Positions 23,243 to 35,325 are shown, counted from the first letter of the stretch. The stretch: DNA of 64,000 nt from Phocoena phocoena (GCF_963924675.1 NC_089221.1:90624998-90688997); one strand, 5' to 3'. Program-made: numbers and translations. Notes: a model not told the origin generated them from the letters alone.

Positions 23243-24317
23243 TACAAACAATATATTAAAGAAATTAGAGGAAAGGACCCAATACATAAAACGTATCTTA
23301 AAAAAATCACATAATCATCCTAGAACTAAACAACAACAACAAAAACAAACCTGAAACTCTCTGGATACAATAGAACACAGAATTAGTTAGTTTAAAGCAG
23401 GTCAATAGAAAACATCCAAATTGACACACAGAGGAAAAGAAATGGAAAGAACAGAACAGAGGACAAAAGACATATGTAATTTACTTTAAAATATATAGTA
23501 TATACCATATGTGTAAAAGGAGTCCTAAAAGGAGAACACAGAATAGTACAGCAGTAATATTTAATAAGATAATGATTAAAAATTTTCAAAATTTAAAAAC
23601 GTCATCAACCCAAATATTCAAGAATTTAGCAAATCCAAAGTAGGAAAAATAACTGTGCATACACAATTAACCTGATAAAACAAAACAAAAACTAAAAAGA
23701 AAAAAATAATCTTACAAGCATTCAGAGAAGAAAGTCCCATTACTTTCAAAGAAAATAAAGTTAGATTGTTAACTGACATCTTTACAAACACAATGGAAGC
23801 CAGAAGCAGTGGAATAATATGTTTAAAATGCTAAATGAAAATAACTGCCAAACTAGAATTATGTATGCTGAAAGAATATACTTCAGAATAGCACAATGTT
23901 TTTAGACAAAGACTGAGAGAACTTTTCTTCAGTAAGCCTGCAGTTAAAGAAAAAAAGACTTAGAATTTATAAGGCAGAATGATTATCACAAACAGAAACA
24001 GAGAAATGTAGGAGTGAATAAAAAATAGCAGAAAGGATAAAAGATAAATATATGTTAAATATATTGATAGATATATTAATATATGCATATTCATTATGTA
24101 TGAATATTGATTGTGGAGTTGCATTTATATGTAGAACTAAAATGTATAACAACAATAAAAGTTAGGTGTTTAAAAGTCTTGAGGAAATAACAATACTACA
24201 AAGTGGTAAATGTAATAAACTGAATTGAACTATATAACTCAAGAGTATTTTTGTAGCATCTATGGTTACTGCTAACAGAAGAGTATAAGAATATATGACT
24301 AAAGTTAAGAAAATGTA

Positions 24318-24370
24318 GAAGTATATATATATATTTATATATACATATATATTTATATTCAATATATATG
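24318..24370. repeat. (TA)n-rich low-complexity tract
   Basis: Interrupted TA/TATT units inside the degraded L1. Confidence 0.85.
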
Positions 24371-25036
24371 ACTAACCCCAAAGAAGTCAATAATGGGGGA
24401 AAAGTGAACAAATGGGAAAAATGGAAAATGAATAATAAGATGGTAGATATGAACCCAACTATTATTAGAGATTACTTTAATTTTTTTTAGAGATTACTTT
24501 AAATATAAATGGGCTAAATACTCCAATAAAAATCTAAGAAAGACTGAGTAACAATTAAAAACTCTTTTTGCTGCTGACCAGAGACACACATTACCTATAA
24601 TAACATAGAAAATTTTAGAGTTAAAGGTTGGAAAAATATTTTACCTTACAAACACCAACCGAAAGAAAATAGCTGTACTGAGAGATAACAAATAGCAAGA
24701 AGCAAGGATATTTTATCATAATAAGAAGGTTAATCTAACAGAAATATATCCCAATATTTATATGTATTCAATAGCACGGTTACAAAATGGATAAAGCAAA
24801 AATGAACAAATACACAAAGCAGAACTAAAATGACATGCAGAAAATTCATTTAATTAAAGTTGATTTAATAAACAGACAAATCTCAGTAATGGTATGGGAG
24901 ATCTGAACAACATATATAGAACACTGAAATCAGCCCTAATAAAATTCAAATCGTTTTCATGTGCACATGCCAAAACTAATTATATTCTGGACCAAAAAGA
25001 AAGCCTCAAAAAGTTCAAATAATTAAAAGTATTCAG

Positions 25037-25236
25037 GGGACTTCCCTGACGGTCCAGTGGTTAAGACTTTGCCTTCCAAAGCAGGGGGTATGGATTCGAT
25101 CCCTGGTGGGGGACCTAAGATCCCACATGCCTCGGGGCCAAAAAAACCAAAAACACAAAACAGAAGCAATATTGTAACAAATTCAATAAAGACTTTAAAA
25201 ATGGTCCACATCAAAAAAAAAAAAAACTTAAAAAAA
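25037..25236 (+). mobile_element. CHR/Bov-tA-like SINE with a long unique 3' segment
   Basis: The head 'ggacttccctgacggtcc' and box B 'ggattcgatccct' identify a tRNA-derived SINE. After 'ggggccaaaaaaacc' it continues with about 75 bp containing 'caatattgtaacaaattcaa' and 'atggtccacatc' before the A-rich end. It is flanked by a 16-bp duplication with one mismatch (25021-25036 and 25237-25252, 'aattaaaa[g/t]tattcag'). The duplication encloses the extra 3' segment, so that segment belongs to the inserted copy. Confidence 0.88.
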
Positions 25237-26040
25237 AATTAAAATTATTCAGTTTCTTCTATGACTACACTGAGATTTATCCAGGGACCAAAAACAAAAA
25301 CATAATGAGGAAAACCCTATGTTCACTGAACTTAACAAATTTTTAAATCATCTATGGGTAAAAAGCAATCAAAGTGGAAATCAGAAAATATTTTATATGG
25401 AATGACAAAGTATATTAGAGTACCAAAACTTTTGGAATAAATCTAAATCAGTGTTTGCAGGAAAATTCTTAGCTTAAATATATTTAAAGAAAATAGGAAA
25501 GATAAAAATAAATATATTCACCTTTCCTTTCAAGAAATGAGAGAAAGAAAAGCAAATCAAAACTATGGAAAATAGAATAAAGAATACAGTAAGGGCAGAA
25601 ATAACTGATACAGAAAAAAATACACGAGAAAATCAACAAAGACAAATTTTTTTTCAAGATTACTGAAATTGATAAACTTTTAATCATCAGGCATGATTAA
25701 GGATGGAAGTAAGGATGGGAAAGAGAGAGAGAAAGTGAGCTACAGATTTTATTTTACAAACAAAGGAAATGTTATAAACTTTAGGCAAAATATTCAAGAA
25801 TTTGAATAAAATGGACAATACCTGTGAAAAATTTCCAATCACAATGCTAACAGAAATAGAAAATCTGAATAATCTTGTTCTGTTAATGGAATGGAAATCT
25901 GGTATTTAAAAAAAATTACTTTTCAATGATGCATATGGCTTCACCAGTGAATTCTTCTGTTCACTCAAGCCCACACAACAGTGAAGTTGGGCATATAGTC
26001 TTTCTTTAATGCTGAAAAACGTTTACTGCCTTGCCACCCA

Positions 26041-26562
26041 ATTACAGAGTACAGCCTGCAGCCCCATCAGACCACAGAGCTCAGACAGAGACCCCGAATG
26101 ACTGTGTAACAGTCTTCAGCCCCACTCAAATGTGGGACACAGCTGGGGGCCCTATCCAAACAGAGAGCCTGGCTGGTGACCTTGCCCAAAAGTGGAGCAC
26201 AGCCAACAGCCTTCCTGAGAGTGAAGCCCAGGCTGTTACCCCCTCCCCAACTTCAGCCACAGCCTGTGGTCCCACTTAAATGCAGAGCATAGCTGGCGGC
26301 ACCATCGCCTGGGAGCACAGTCTGAGGTCCTACCAGACCAGGAGCAATTGTGGAGCACAGCCTACAGCCCTGTACAATCATGGAATACAGCCACCACCCT
26401 GCTAGGGAACATAGCCTGCAACCCCACCAGGCTAGAGGTGATTACAGAGCCCAGTTAGGTGAGCTGCTAGCCTCACCTAACAGCAGAACATAGTCAGCAA
26501 ACCTGCCTGAGCAGGGAGCCCACCCAGTGTTCCCACGTGAACGTGGAGCTCAGCCAACTGGG
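26041..26562. repeat. degenerate ~30-bp tandem array (about 17 units)
   Basis: A minisatellite-like block with unit core gagcacagcc...cagccc. The 'cag' (or aligned tag/tgg) of successive units falls at 26052, 26082, 26110, 26140, 26170, 26200, 26229, 26260, 26290, 26318, 26358, 26388 and 26412. Most spacings are 28-31 bp, with one of 40 and one of 24. Units are diverged, so the array is old. Because the period is close to 10 codons, it leaves an 82-codon open frame at 26031-26279 with a loose 10-residue periodicity. GC content is well above its AT-rich flanks. It lies between an L1 ORF2-like segment and an L1 3' end. Confidence 0.75.
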
Positions 26563-26565
26563 GAT

Positions 26566-26765
26566 CTAATGTGCAGGATGGTGACTACAGCTAACAATAC
26601 TGTATTGTTTACTTGAAAGTTGCTAAGAGATTAGATCTTAAAAGTTCTCACCACAAAATATGCACTTGTCAAATCATCATAATGTACACCTAAACTTATA
26701 CAATGTTATATGTCAGTTATAGCTCAGTGAAGCTAGAAAGAAAATAAGAGAAAGAGAGAAAAAAA
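26566..26765 (+). mobile_element. L1M 3' UTR end
   Basis: A clear old-L1 3' terminus: 'gatctaatgtgcaggatggt', 'gactacagctaacaatactg', 'aagttgctaagagattagat', 'cttaaaagttctcaccacaa', 'cataatgtacacctaaactt', 'tatatgtcagttatagctca', then an A/G-rich tail. Confidence 0.85.
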
Positions 26766-27259
26766 TAACATGATCATCTCAGGTAAGCTACAGTCTGATT
26801 AAAATCATTAAAAGAAATTCTGACTCATCCATCAGGGAGATCCTCGTGCAGGAACTACCTCTTGATTTGGATCTTGAAGCATTACTAAGAAAAGGAGTGT
26901 CTGTTGCCTGAGCTACTAGGATTTTCCACTGGGGATGTTACAGACGGAATTCCTGGTTGGATCCAGGGTCCTATAAGAAGATGGCCAATGTGGCTTCTAA
27001 TTCCCTGAACCCATGATTCACAATTTTAAGGACAAATCAAACAATAGTTTATTGACTCCCTCATATGCCCCAACTTTAAGAAAATTTCCACTTCAAAGAA
27101 ATGCAGCAGTTATCTATTTATCTGATGGTAGTTGCGCCAAATATACACAGTAAGAGACTTTTAAAAAAATGATCTATGTATGTGCTTAACGTATGAACTA
27201 TAATATCCCCCATTGTTGATTTATCCAAACAGTGAAACAACATAAGAGTCGATATAGGG
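26766..27259. other. no recognisable feature
   Basis: Unassigned spacer sequence. Confidence 0.45.
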
Positions 27260-27261
27260 CA

Positions 27262-27605
27262 CTCCTTAAGAACATGAGTTTTGGCATCACCATACCAGTG
27301 TTTGAGTCCTTGCTCTGCTTTGCATTAGTTGTAATCTAAGCTATCTGATTCTCAAACTTTTTTTGCCTTGCTTATTTTATAAGGGAGATTTGGGCCCTGG
27401 TGAACTCTGTTACGTACAACTTCTTATAAATCAGTGGAATGACACTCTCCAAAAAAACCTCCAATTATCTTTCTCATCTGTAAAGTTAGAATATTAAAAG
27501 TAACATACTCATTGAATAATTTTGAAAATTAAAAGAGAAAATTTACATAACTTTTTAACACAGTGGCCAGCACATACATATTATGTGCTCAGTAAATATT
27601 AACTT
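27262..27605 (+). mobile_element. MIR, two halves separated by about 120 bp
   Basis: The 5' half 'gttttggcatcaccatacca', 'gtgtttgagtccttgctctg' (27262-27345) and the 3' half 'tctttctcatctgtaaagtt' to 'tgtgctcagtaaatatt' (27465-27605) are in the right order and orientation for one sense MIR. The middle 120 bp does not look like MIR core and may be an old insertion. Confidence 0.75.
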
Positions 27606-30600
27606 ATATAATAATCATTATTTACTTTCTTGAAAACAACAAAGAAGCCATCTCAGGAGTACTGAGGACATTTTTCTTTGGATCCAGTAACCACTACTTT
27701 CTCAACAAATATTTTCTTTTTTCCAATTAGATAAATTAAAGGTCATTTCATCTTGCTAGCCTCCTTACCTAGTCCAACCACCAGGCTGTTCTAAAGCACA
27801 GTGACATTGACCACAATAGCAAGGCTCCCCTTCTACTTAAATTTAGTTAGATTTCTAACAAATGAAGACAGAATGGAAAGGGTGTTAATTAATATTTATT
27901 GTTTTCCTTTGGTGGCTACAGGCATAAAAACCTGCTTTAATTTGGAAAAAAGCAGGCTTCGCATGTGGCCTAGAGCTGGATAGATGGAAAATCACTGTGG
28001 TAGGGTTTTATGGAGGCCAGTTTCTCCATGGGCCAAGACAGTCCCCAGCCCAATAATGAGGCAAAGGTACTAATGATTCCATATAGAGGAATCTGATCTT
28101 CTTTTATGGATCCCTTGGTGTATGTTTATTTTCTTTAAACAGTTTCACTTTATGCATCAACATTTATTGTGATTTATGTGCCCAACATTGATCCTAAGAT
28201 AGTATGTTGACTTAAATTTAATCCAAGATGTAAATGTCTATCAGCTGCTAATTTCCTGAACCACTTTTTATATGTGGATGATGGTCCATGGGAGCTGACA
28301 GTAAATAGATTGCCCTCAAGAGAGAAAATAGTAAGATCTCTGAAGGGAAACATTTATCATTTAATTTCATCCAGCATCGGCCTCAATACTGTCTAGAAGA
28401 GTGTTTCTTAAAGTTTAGAGGAGCTTTAAAAATTCACATTTCTGAGTCCCATCGCACAGGTACTGAATCAGTTCTCTGATGGGGGTGGGCAGGACTCAGA
28501 GTCTGCATTTGTGTAAGTTCCCATGTGATCTTTTGAACACTCAAATTTGAGCATGTCCATCTTAGAGAGATCAGCTCTATGATAGTGTGCACAGCCATGG
28601 AGAGAGAGGTTACTGTGCAGGCCTGCTGGGAGCAGACACGTGTTCACACTCTGCCTGCCTGCCTGCCTGCTTGGGAAGGATGCCATTTAGGAGGTTGCCT
28701 CTGCTCTCCATATTTATAGCTCCCAGCACGGCTCAATGTAGCCGCCAGCTCCTTCCTCATTTTAATATTTTTTCCAGACTCCCTGCCCACTGATAATATT
28801 TTTCTGTTCCAAACTTCTAATTTATGAATGCTTCCCTAAAGAATGCAGCAACTGTTATTTGGTAACACACACACACACCCCCCAATGCCACAAGCCACCA
28901 TATTAGAGATATGATTAATACTTGCTATTCCCACCCTGTTTGAAAGCCCGGTGTTCATTTATGTTAGTAAAAATAAGATGCCGCTATCATCTCCACCCTT
29001 TCAATTATGCTTGCAGGTGCAGCTGACATTTCCCTGCAAACGTTTCAGTAACAGCCATGGGGTGCTGCTCCCAGGTCCAGCTGTGCTCTTTGCTTTTGCA
29101 TTAGCTGGTCTGCACACATTCAGACCTCAGTTGCCCACAGCACAGCTCTACGAATCTTCAAGCTTAGTTCTAACCCTTTCTTTGAAGGTCCTGGAGAGCA
29201 ACCCTTAGTGGCATGTCTGTCTTGCTCCCTGGCTCCTTTCCTTTAAGTGCCCACTCTCTCAGACCACACTTTCTCTTTGTCTCTCTTTCTCAGTGGGTAT
29301 CAGCTCACAGGGCCCACCCCATAATGGACTGAATTAAGCTTTGGGAGAGGTCACTTTAGCTGTGGTGAGTCTGGCCTTGGGAATAAGCACAGACCTTACA
29401 TACTGGTCCAAGGGGATGCCAAGCGTTTGGCACAATCACTTCATTCAGGTCACTCCTGCAGCCAGAGGAACATGGCAGGCCCACACAGCACTCTCCTTGG
29501 ACCGCCTAGACTCTGAAAAGCACTTCCTCAGAGCCTCAGATGTGGGGAAGAAAGTTCACATGGGACACCTTTATTCTTCAGCCTCATTGGGCTGTGCAAT
29601 AGTTATTAACCAATTGCACACATTGGCTGCCTCTACCAGCCAGGGCCGGAGCGTCTAAGGGCAAACGGCAAGCGGTCTGGCTCATGCAGGCTTTTCAAGG
29701 TTCAGAGAAAGAGCAATGTCAAAAGCCAGAGGATGCACACAGGGCTCACTCCGTGCACAGACATTTTAAAATGTATAAATCTTTTTTCATGATGTAGCTT
29801 TTCAGAAGGAGAGCAGAAGCACATGCATAGTAACGAATCTTTTGAGAATGTGTATGTGTGAAAGAGAAAGAACTATGAAAACTGCATTTCTCTCTTTGGC
29901 CACACCAAGGGTATCAGCCTCTCCCTAATGCCATGTGGTCAGGGCAGCAGTGTCCTGGGCAGTCCCCCCACTTCCCATTGCCCTCCCAAGACAAACTGGG
30001 GCCTCACATCATTATATGACATTGACAATTTGGGGAGATAAAATTAACATCCTAAGCAATGTTTGAGTATGGGCAGTAACGTAGCTTACTCTGTTCTAAG
30101 CCATGACTTGAAATAGGAATCTGAATACCTTTTAACTTTTCAAATATCCTGAGAACATTTAACAGATCATCTCTGCTACTGATATCATAGGTTCCTCGAT
30201 CTACTCTCTGATGTGAAATTAAATATAACATGTTTGAAGAGATCGCATGGTTCAGGTGAAGTTTTATCTAACACTGGATCAGATATACTTTTTATACTTA
30301 GTTATTTTCACTTATTTCTGATGCCAATTTATAGTGTTTTGAGTGTAGTTGCTGTGTTTGCTCATTTGGTTAAAAGATTCTCCACGTGCACACGCAGAAC
30401 TAATATGCTGGCTGTTTCCATTATAGCCAAAAGCAAACGTGTAATTGAAAACACTTGATCTCTGCTTTTAATTGTCCCTTGCCCCTCAGACTGCTCTGGG
30501 CCCTGGAGGACAGAGATATCATTGAGAGTTTTTCCAGGGAGAGCAGATTTAGGATGGTTACTGGGAGAGATGAAGTGAAAACATAAAGTGGAAGAACCAA

Positions 30601-31109
30601 GAGTTCAATTGCCAGGTGAAAGATGTGGAGGTGAGAGGAGGTCTTCCCTCAGGACAACTACAGAGGAGAAATGGATACAGAAGTTAAGAACAGGAAATGA
30701 TCAGAGGCAGGAACTGGAATAAATCTACTAAGCTGTTGATCAGGTGTGGACCTGCTTTAAAGAAGCAGATAGATTTAAGGGGTGCAGAAATGCAGGGATA
30801 GAAAGATACGTTACCTTCTTCCAAGTGCATTTGTTGGCCATAGCTGGAAAAAAGATGTATGTACACAAAAAGGTTAATTAAGACAAAGATATATGCCCGA
30901 TAGCCTCAGAGCAAATAGCTGGGGGTTGTCAAGAGCTAGCAAATGATCACCATTTGGAAACAGCTACCTATCACAGGGAAACCCATTAGACAAAGCAACA
31001 ACTCTCTCACATAATGTTCTGCACCACCTGCAAGAGTGACAACTGAACTGTTTTAACAGCATCAGCATCCTTCCTTGAATCCCCAGAAACTCTGACTCAT
31101 GTTGCTAAG
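27606..31109. other. about 3.5 kb without recognised repeats or genes
   Basis: The longest stretch here in which I recognise no element. Small features only: a (TGCC)n run at about 28650-28672 and a short (AC)n at 28867-28877. A 105-codon plus-strand frame at 29341-29658 begins at a TTG codon and shows no known domain, signal peptide or exon context. The sequence could include unique regulatory DNA, but nothing proves it. Confidence 0.45.
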
Positions 31110-31462
31110 TGCTATGGACTGAATGTTTTTCTCATCCCCAAAACCAATATGTTGAAATCCTAACTTCCAGTGTGGTGGTATTAGGAAGTAGGGCCTTTGA
31201 AAGGTAATGAAGTCAGGAGGGTAGGTCCTCATGAATGGGATTAGCGCTTTTATAAGAAGAGACACAAGAAAGCTTGCTTCCTTTCTGCTCTCTCTGCCAA
31301 GTGAGGATACAGTGAGAAGATGGCTTTCTTCAGTCAGGGCACCAGATATACTGGCACCTTGACGTCCGACTTCCCAGCCTCCAGAACTGTGAGAGATAAA
31401 TTGCTGTTTAAGCCACCCAGTCTGTGATAACTTGTTATAACAGCCTGAAATGATTAAGACAC
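31110..31462 (+). mobile_element. MLT1A-type solo LTR (ERVL-MaLR)
   Basis: A full-length LTR in sense orientation. It starts 'tgctatggactgaatgtttt', continues 'atatgttgaaatcctaactt', 'ggtggtattaggaagtaggg', 'catgaatgggattagcgctt' and 'cccagcctccagaactgtga', and ends 'gataacttgttataacagcc' and 'attaagaca'. About 350 bp, as expected. No internal MaLR sequence is present, so it is a solo LTR. The 5-bp duplication is not clear. Confidence 0.92.
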
Positions 31463-31779
31463 CAAGACTAACTAGTCATCTGTAGTTGTGTCTAGGCCCA
31501 CAATAAAATCTCTTCACATAGTAACAAGCTACAGGGCCTTGGACTGGCAAGCAGGCTGAGAACACCACCCTTCTCTACTAATCAAAAGGCTGGAAATCCC
31601 TGGGCTAGAGCTCCCCCATTATGAATGCTGTGTATCAGAGATGGGACCAAATATGGTAGAGAAACAGAATATTCTTACGGAACCATACACTTTTTATGTA
31701 CACATTAGTAATCTGTATAGGAGCCCCTGTGTGTACTGGCTCCAGGGTTAATGCTTCAGGTTCTCAACATATTTTCCCT
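31463..31779. other. no recognisable feature
   Basis: Unassigned spacer sequence. Confidence 0.45.
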
Positions 31780-32260
31780 TATTATTGGAAAACAAAAAGA
31801 TCTTAGTTTTTCCAACTAGCATCCAAACTTTCTTCTTTTTACTACTTAGCTGTGACCCAGTGCTTTGCTTCTTATCCATCTACCACTTACTTTAACCTCT
31901 GGAGTCTGATTTTCATCCTCATAACTATATTGAGACTTCTCTCTTGAAAGTCACCAGTATAGTCCTCTGTCTTATAAAATACGATTCTCCTTAACTGCAC
32001 TATTTGACTCTTTGAAATCTGTTTCTTCTATACACTTGTTTCCTTGGTTTCTATGACATGATACTTTCTGAACTCTTCTATTTCTCTTATCCTTTTTCTA
32101 TTCCTTATTCCCCCGTATTGTTTTGGCTTTCTTGCCTCTCCTTCCCTGATCCTCAAAGATGGCGGCTCTTTAAGATTCCTGATCTTGCTCTTTGCTTTTC
32201 TCTCTTTGAAAGTTCCTCTTTGATTAAGGTCATTTATTTTGTATCTGCAGCATCACTATG
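31780..32260 (+). mobile_element. possible ancient LINE-like C+T-rich repeat
   Basis: Pyrimidine-rich text with 'ggtttctatgacatgatact', 'cctctccttccctgatcctc' and 'ctgatcttgctctttgcttt' has the order of an ancient mammalian repeat whose family I cannot name with confidence. Could equally be unique sequence. Confidence 0.35.
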
Positions 32261-32375
32261 AAGATGAGCACTTCGAAATTGGAAATTAGCAGCATAAATT
32301 TTATGCTATAGTATAGGTCTAATATTTCCAAAGTAATAAACGTCAGTTTACCTTAAAGACAACATGTTATAATTC

Positions 32376-32589
32376 TTTTTTTTTTTTTTTTTTTTTTGCG
32401 GTACGTGGGCCTCTCACTGTTGTGGCCTCTCCCGTTGCGGAGCACAGGCTCTGGACGCGCAGGCTCAGCGGCCATGGCTCCTGGCCCCAGCCGCTCCGCA
32501 GCATGTGGGATCTTCCCGGACCGGGGCACAAACCCGCGTCCCCTGCATCGGCAGGTAGACTCTCAACCACTGCGCCACCAGGGAAGCCC
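32376..32589 (-). mobile_element. CHR-2-type SINE
   Basis: Antisense copy with a 22-bp poly-T at 32376-32397, then 'gcggtacgtgggcctctcac', 'ctctggacgcgcaggctcag' and the terminal 'gcgccaccagggaagccc'. No clear target-site duplication: only a short 'attctt' similarity flanks it. Frames at 32367-32641 are SINE by-products. Confidence 0.92.
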
Positions 32590-33669
32590 TCATCTATTCT
32601 TACTTTGGGCCTGTAGCTGGGTCCAACCGTTCAGTAAATGATTTTCCTCACAATAGCACTGCTGTTCTCTGCCTCAGGGTTATTTTCCCTGAGGACAGAG
32701 ATTTCTAGGACAGCCTCAGTCTGGTGCCATCTTCCGCAGCTGTTGGTTGTCTTAGACTCCCCTCCTTTCCTTGCCAGAAATTAGGAGGATCTATGTGATA
32801 CTTGTCTCCCAGTTATAGCTGCCAGTGGAATGAATATTCACTGGGGAAAGAGAAGCCTTGTTACCAGGCTTTGGAGTCTTCTTTCAAAATACTTGACAGA
32901 TTAATTCCCAGGAACCTGTTTGCTCTGAGATAAGAAGTGTGTGAGAGTATGGGGGCAGGTGGTGGTGTATTTACAGTGATGGCCATTTCTCAGTCATTCA
33001 ACAGCAAGCATTGGCTGAAAATTATTGTAAAAATGACAGTGTCACAATATTCAGGGCTACGGAAGGTCTGGGAAGGGACTGATCCAGAATGAGGGGCCCA
33101 AGACAATCCACGACAGACCCCAAATATAGGCAGGGAAAGAGGCAGCCCTGGGCTCTGCCTGTCCCCTTTGGCATTGCACCAGGGTTAGGGTCTTTCGCCT
33201 TTTCACCCTCTCGATCATACTCAAGTTCAAAGAGATTCAGAACACAAGCTAACAACTGAATCTTCACTTGGACCTGAGCTTTCTGCTTGAATCTCTTTCT
33301 GTTTCTCTGTGATAAACTGTACTAGAAAACACCAACAGTGACCATTTAAAGATTGTCTATTTACCTTTAATATATTCTACCTCACTATGTCCATAAGTGC
33401 ATCTGTTTTCGTCAGAACAGGCTCCAGATGAGCTGGGTGCTCCTCTTGCTACCTTAAGCTGCAGGTTTCCAAGAGCCAGCTCCCTCTTCTGCCCTCCTTC
33501 CTCCCTTCTCAAAACACGGGCACATGTGAAATCCTCTGGAAGCTTCTAAACATTTTTATATTTAGAGTTATTATCGTTATGATCCTGTTGCCAAACATAC
33601 TGGTCCCTATTGTTATGAAGCCAGTAAATGGGCAATGGGCAACACTCTTCTTTGCATTTAGCTGACTCA
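32590..33669. other. no recognisable feature
   Basis: About 1.1 kb of unassigned sequence. The minus-strand 81-codon frame at 33022-33267 has no recognisable domain. Confidence 0.45.
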
Positions 33670-33965
33670 GGTGATTAAGTTCTTGCTAATGAAAGGTATG
33701 CAAACGTGTTGCGTAGAAATCCTGGGAAGTCTCTTTCTTCTCTTCTACTCTTCTTATACTGATGCAAAAATGTGGCTGTGATAGCTGGAACTCCAGCAGC
33801 CTTTTTGGACTATGATGATGAGGGCTGGATCCTAATAATAGCAAAAAGAGCCTGAGTCTCTGGTGACCATGGAGCTATCGTTCCAGCCCAGGCCTGGTGA
33901 CTTCCATGCTTCTTTTCTTATGTGTATGAGAAATAAACTCTTATTAGCCCTTTCATCTCCAGTTG
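33670..33965 (+). mobile_element. ancient LTR-like repeat
   Basis: The sequence 'gatgcaaaaatgtggctgtg', 'ctccagcagcctttttggac', 'aaagagcctgagtctctggt', 'gaccatggagctatcgttcc' and 'atgagaaataaactcttatt' resembles a widespread old mammalian solo-LTR-like repeat whose 3' part carries an aataaa polyadenylation signal. Family unresolved. Confidence 0.5.
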
Positions 33966-34030
33966 GAATATTATTTTTAATCTTATATTAACTACAGTAT
34001 GTCAGCATGTGCTAACATACTGGGTTTACT

Positions 34031-34070
34031 TTTCTCCTATTGTTATTAAATTTCTCCTATTGTTATTAGA
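34031..34070. repeat. 20-bp perfect-but-one tandem duplication
   Basis: 'tttctcctattgttattaaa' is followed at once by the same 20 bp with one change (aga for aaa at the end). Confidence 0.97.
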
Positions 34071-34810
34071 TTTCTATGGTAGCTCTTAACATCATTACAT
34101 ATCTTCTTCTATTTTAAATTTTCCCTTAAACAAACTTCAGTGGAAACCAATGTTCCAGAAATGATGCCAGACTACTGGAAAACAAAGATTAGCAATGTAA
34201 TATTTCATGGGTGTGAGACATTCACCAGATCCCCCATTCTAAAGAAGTACAGGTGAGTGACATCAGATGAATATCACTACCATACAAATCAGCCTTGCTG
34301 TTGGCATCATACAAAGAGTAGGCCTGGTCTCTGGCTTTGGAAAGAAATTTAGCCTAATAGAAAGGGAGAACAGATGGGCATAAAATAATGAATGTTTACA
34401 AGCAGCCAGGGAGAGCTAGATTAGTGCTTCTTTTCCTTTCAGGCTTATTGTTGAAAAATTAATAATCTCCTGGAGGTCTACTATTGCAATAGAATCAGCA
34501 ATGACCTCATAGGGAACCCATCTTTCAGATTGGGCTCCATCTTCCCTTCACTGGCCGGGTGCAATCCAAAAGTAGGATGACGATGAATGGCCAGACATCT
34601 GCAAAATAGCTTTTCTTTTCTCTAATTCTTGCAATTGTTTTAATATTTATTTGAAACAAATGTACTTTCAGTCCTTGAGCCCTATTAGAGTATTCTAAAA
34701 CTATGGCTGAAAGTATAAAAAGGGAAAATTACACTTTTTTCTCACTTTCTCTAATTTAGGGTTTTTGAGGTTGGTTTTAGGGGACAACATGTCCAGTAAA
34801 CACACGCATT
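34071..34810. other. no recognisable feature
   Basis: Unassigned sequence. Confidence 0.45.
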
Positions 34811-35325
34811 CTTTTTTTATAATTGAAGTATAGTTTGTTTACAATATTATGTTAGTTTCAGGTGTACAGCAAAGTCATTCAGTTATACATATATATTTTT
34901 TCAGATTATTTTCCATTATGGATTATTACAAGATATTGAATACAGTTCCCCATGCTATACAGTAAATCCTTTTTTACATAGTGGTGTGTATTTGTTAATC
35001 CCATACTCCTAATTGATCCCTCTCCCTGTCCATTTCCCCTTTGGTAACCATAAGATTGTTTTCTATGTCTGTGAGTTTGTTTCTGTTTTGCATATAGATT
35101 CATTTGTATTAGTTTTTAGATTTCACGTAAGCGATAGCACATAATATTTGTCTTTCTCTGTCTGACTCACTTCACTCATTATGATAAACTTTAGGTCCAT
35201 CCATGTTGCTGCAAATGGCATTATTTCATTCATTTTATGACTGACTAATATCCCATTGTATGTATATACCACACCTTCTTTATCTATTCATCTGTCAATG
35301 GATGCTTAAGTTGCTTCCATGTCTG
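34811..35325 (-). mobile_element. L1 LINE 3' end, 5' truncated
   Basis: Antisense L1 of the same type as at 20.2 kb: 'attgaagtatagtttgttta', 'gtttcaggtgtacagcaaag', 'agttccccatgctatacagt', 'ttttctatgtctgtgagttt' and 'cttccatgtct', where it stops abruptly. About 515 bp of 3' UTR and the last part of ORF2. No clear target-site duplication was found. Confidence 0.92.

Larger units (their letters stand above)
23600..25930 (+). mobile_element. degraded old L1 (HAL1/L1M-like), sense, split by SINE
   Basis: Long A-rich sense-strand LINE sequence. 'acacaatggaagccagaagc' at about 23790 and 'aaaatgctaaatgaaaataa' resemble HAL1/L1 ORF1-flanking text. From 24480 the order 'ggctaaatactccaataaaa', 'gaccagagacacacattacc', 'gaacaacatatatagaacac', 'tgtgcacatgccaaaactaa' and 'ttggaataaatctaaatcag' follows the L1 ORF2 endonuclease region, and then (25540-25700) the segment leading into the RT domain. 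It has many stops and is highly diverged. The SINE at 25037-25236 is inserted in it. Boundaries are approximate. Confidence 0.65.

Noticed and set aside
26031..26279. 82-codon open frame with 10-residue periodicity
   Set aside because: It is explained by the ~30-bp tandem array, whose period is a multiple of three; no signals of a gene.
26041..26562. CRISPR array
   Set aside because: Units are contiguous and diverged, with no conserved repeat/unique spacer pattern, and the genome is mammalian.
29341..29658. 105-codon plus-strand frame
   Set aside because: It starts at TTG, has no domain, and no splice or promoter context could be argued.
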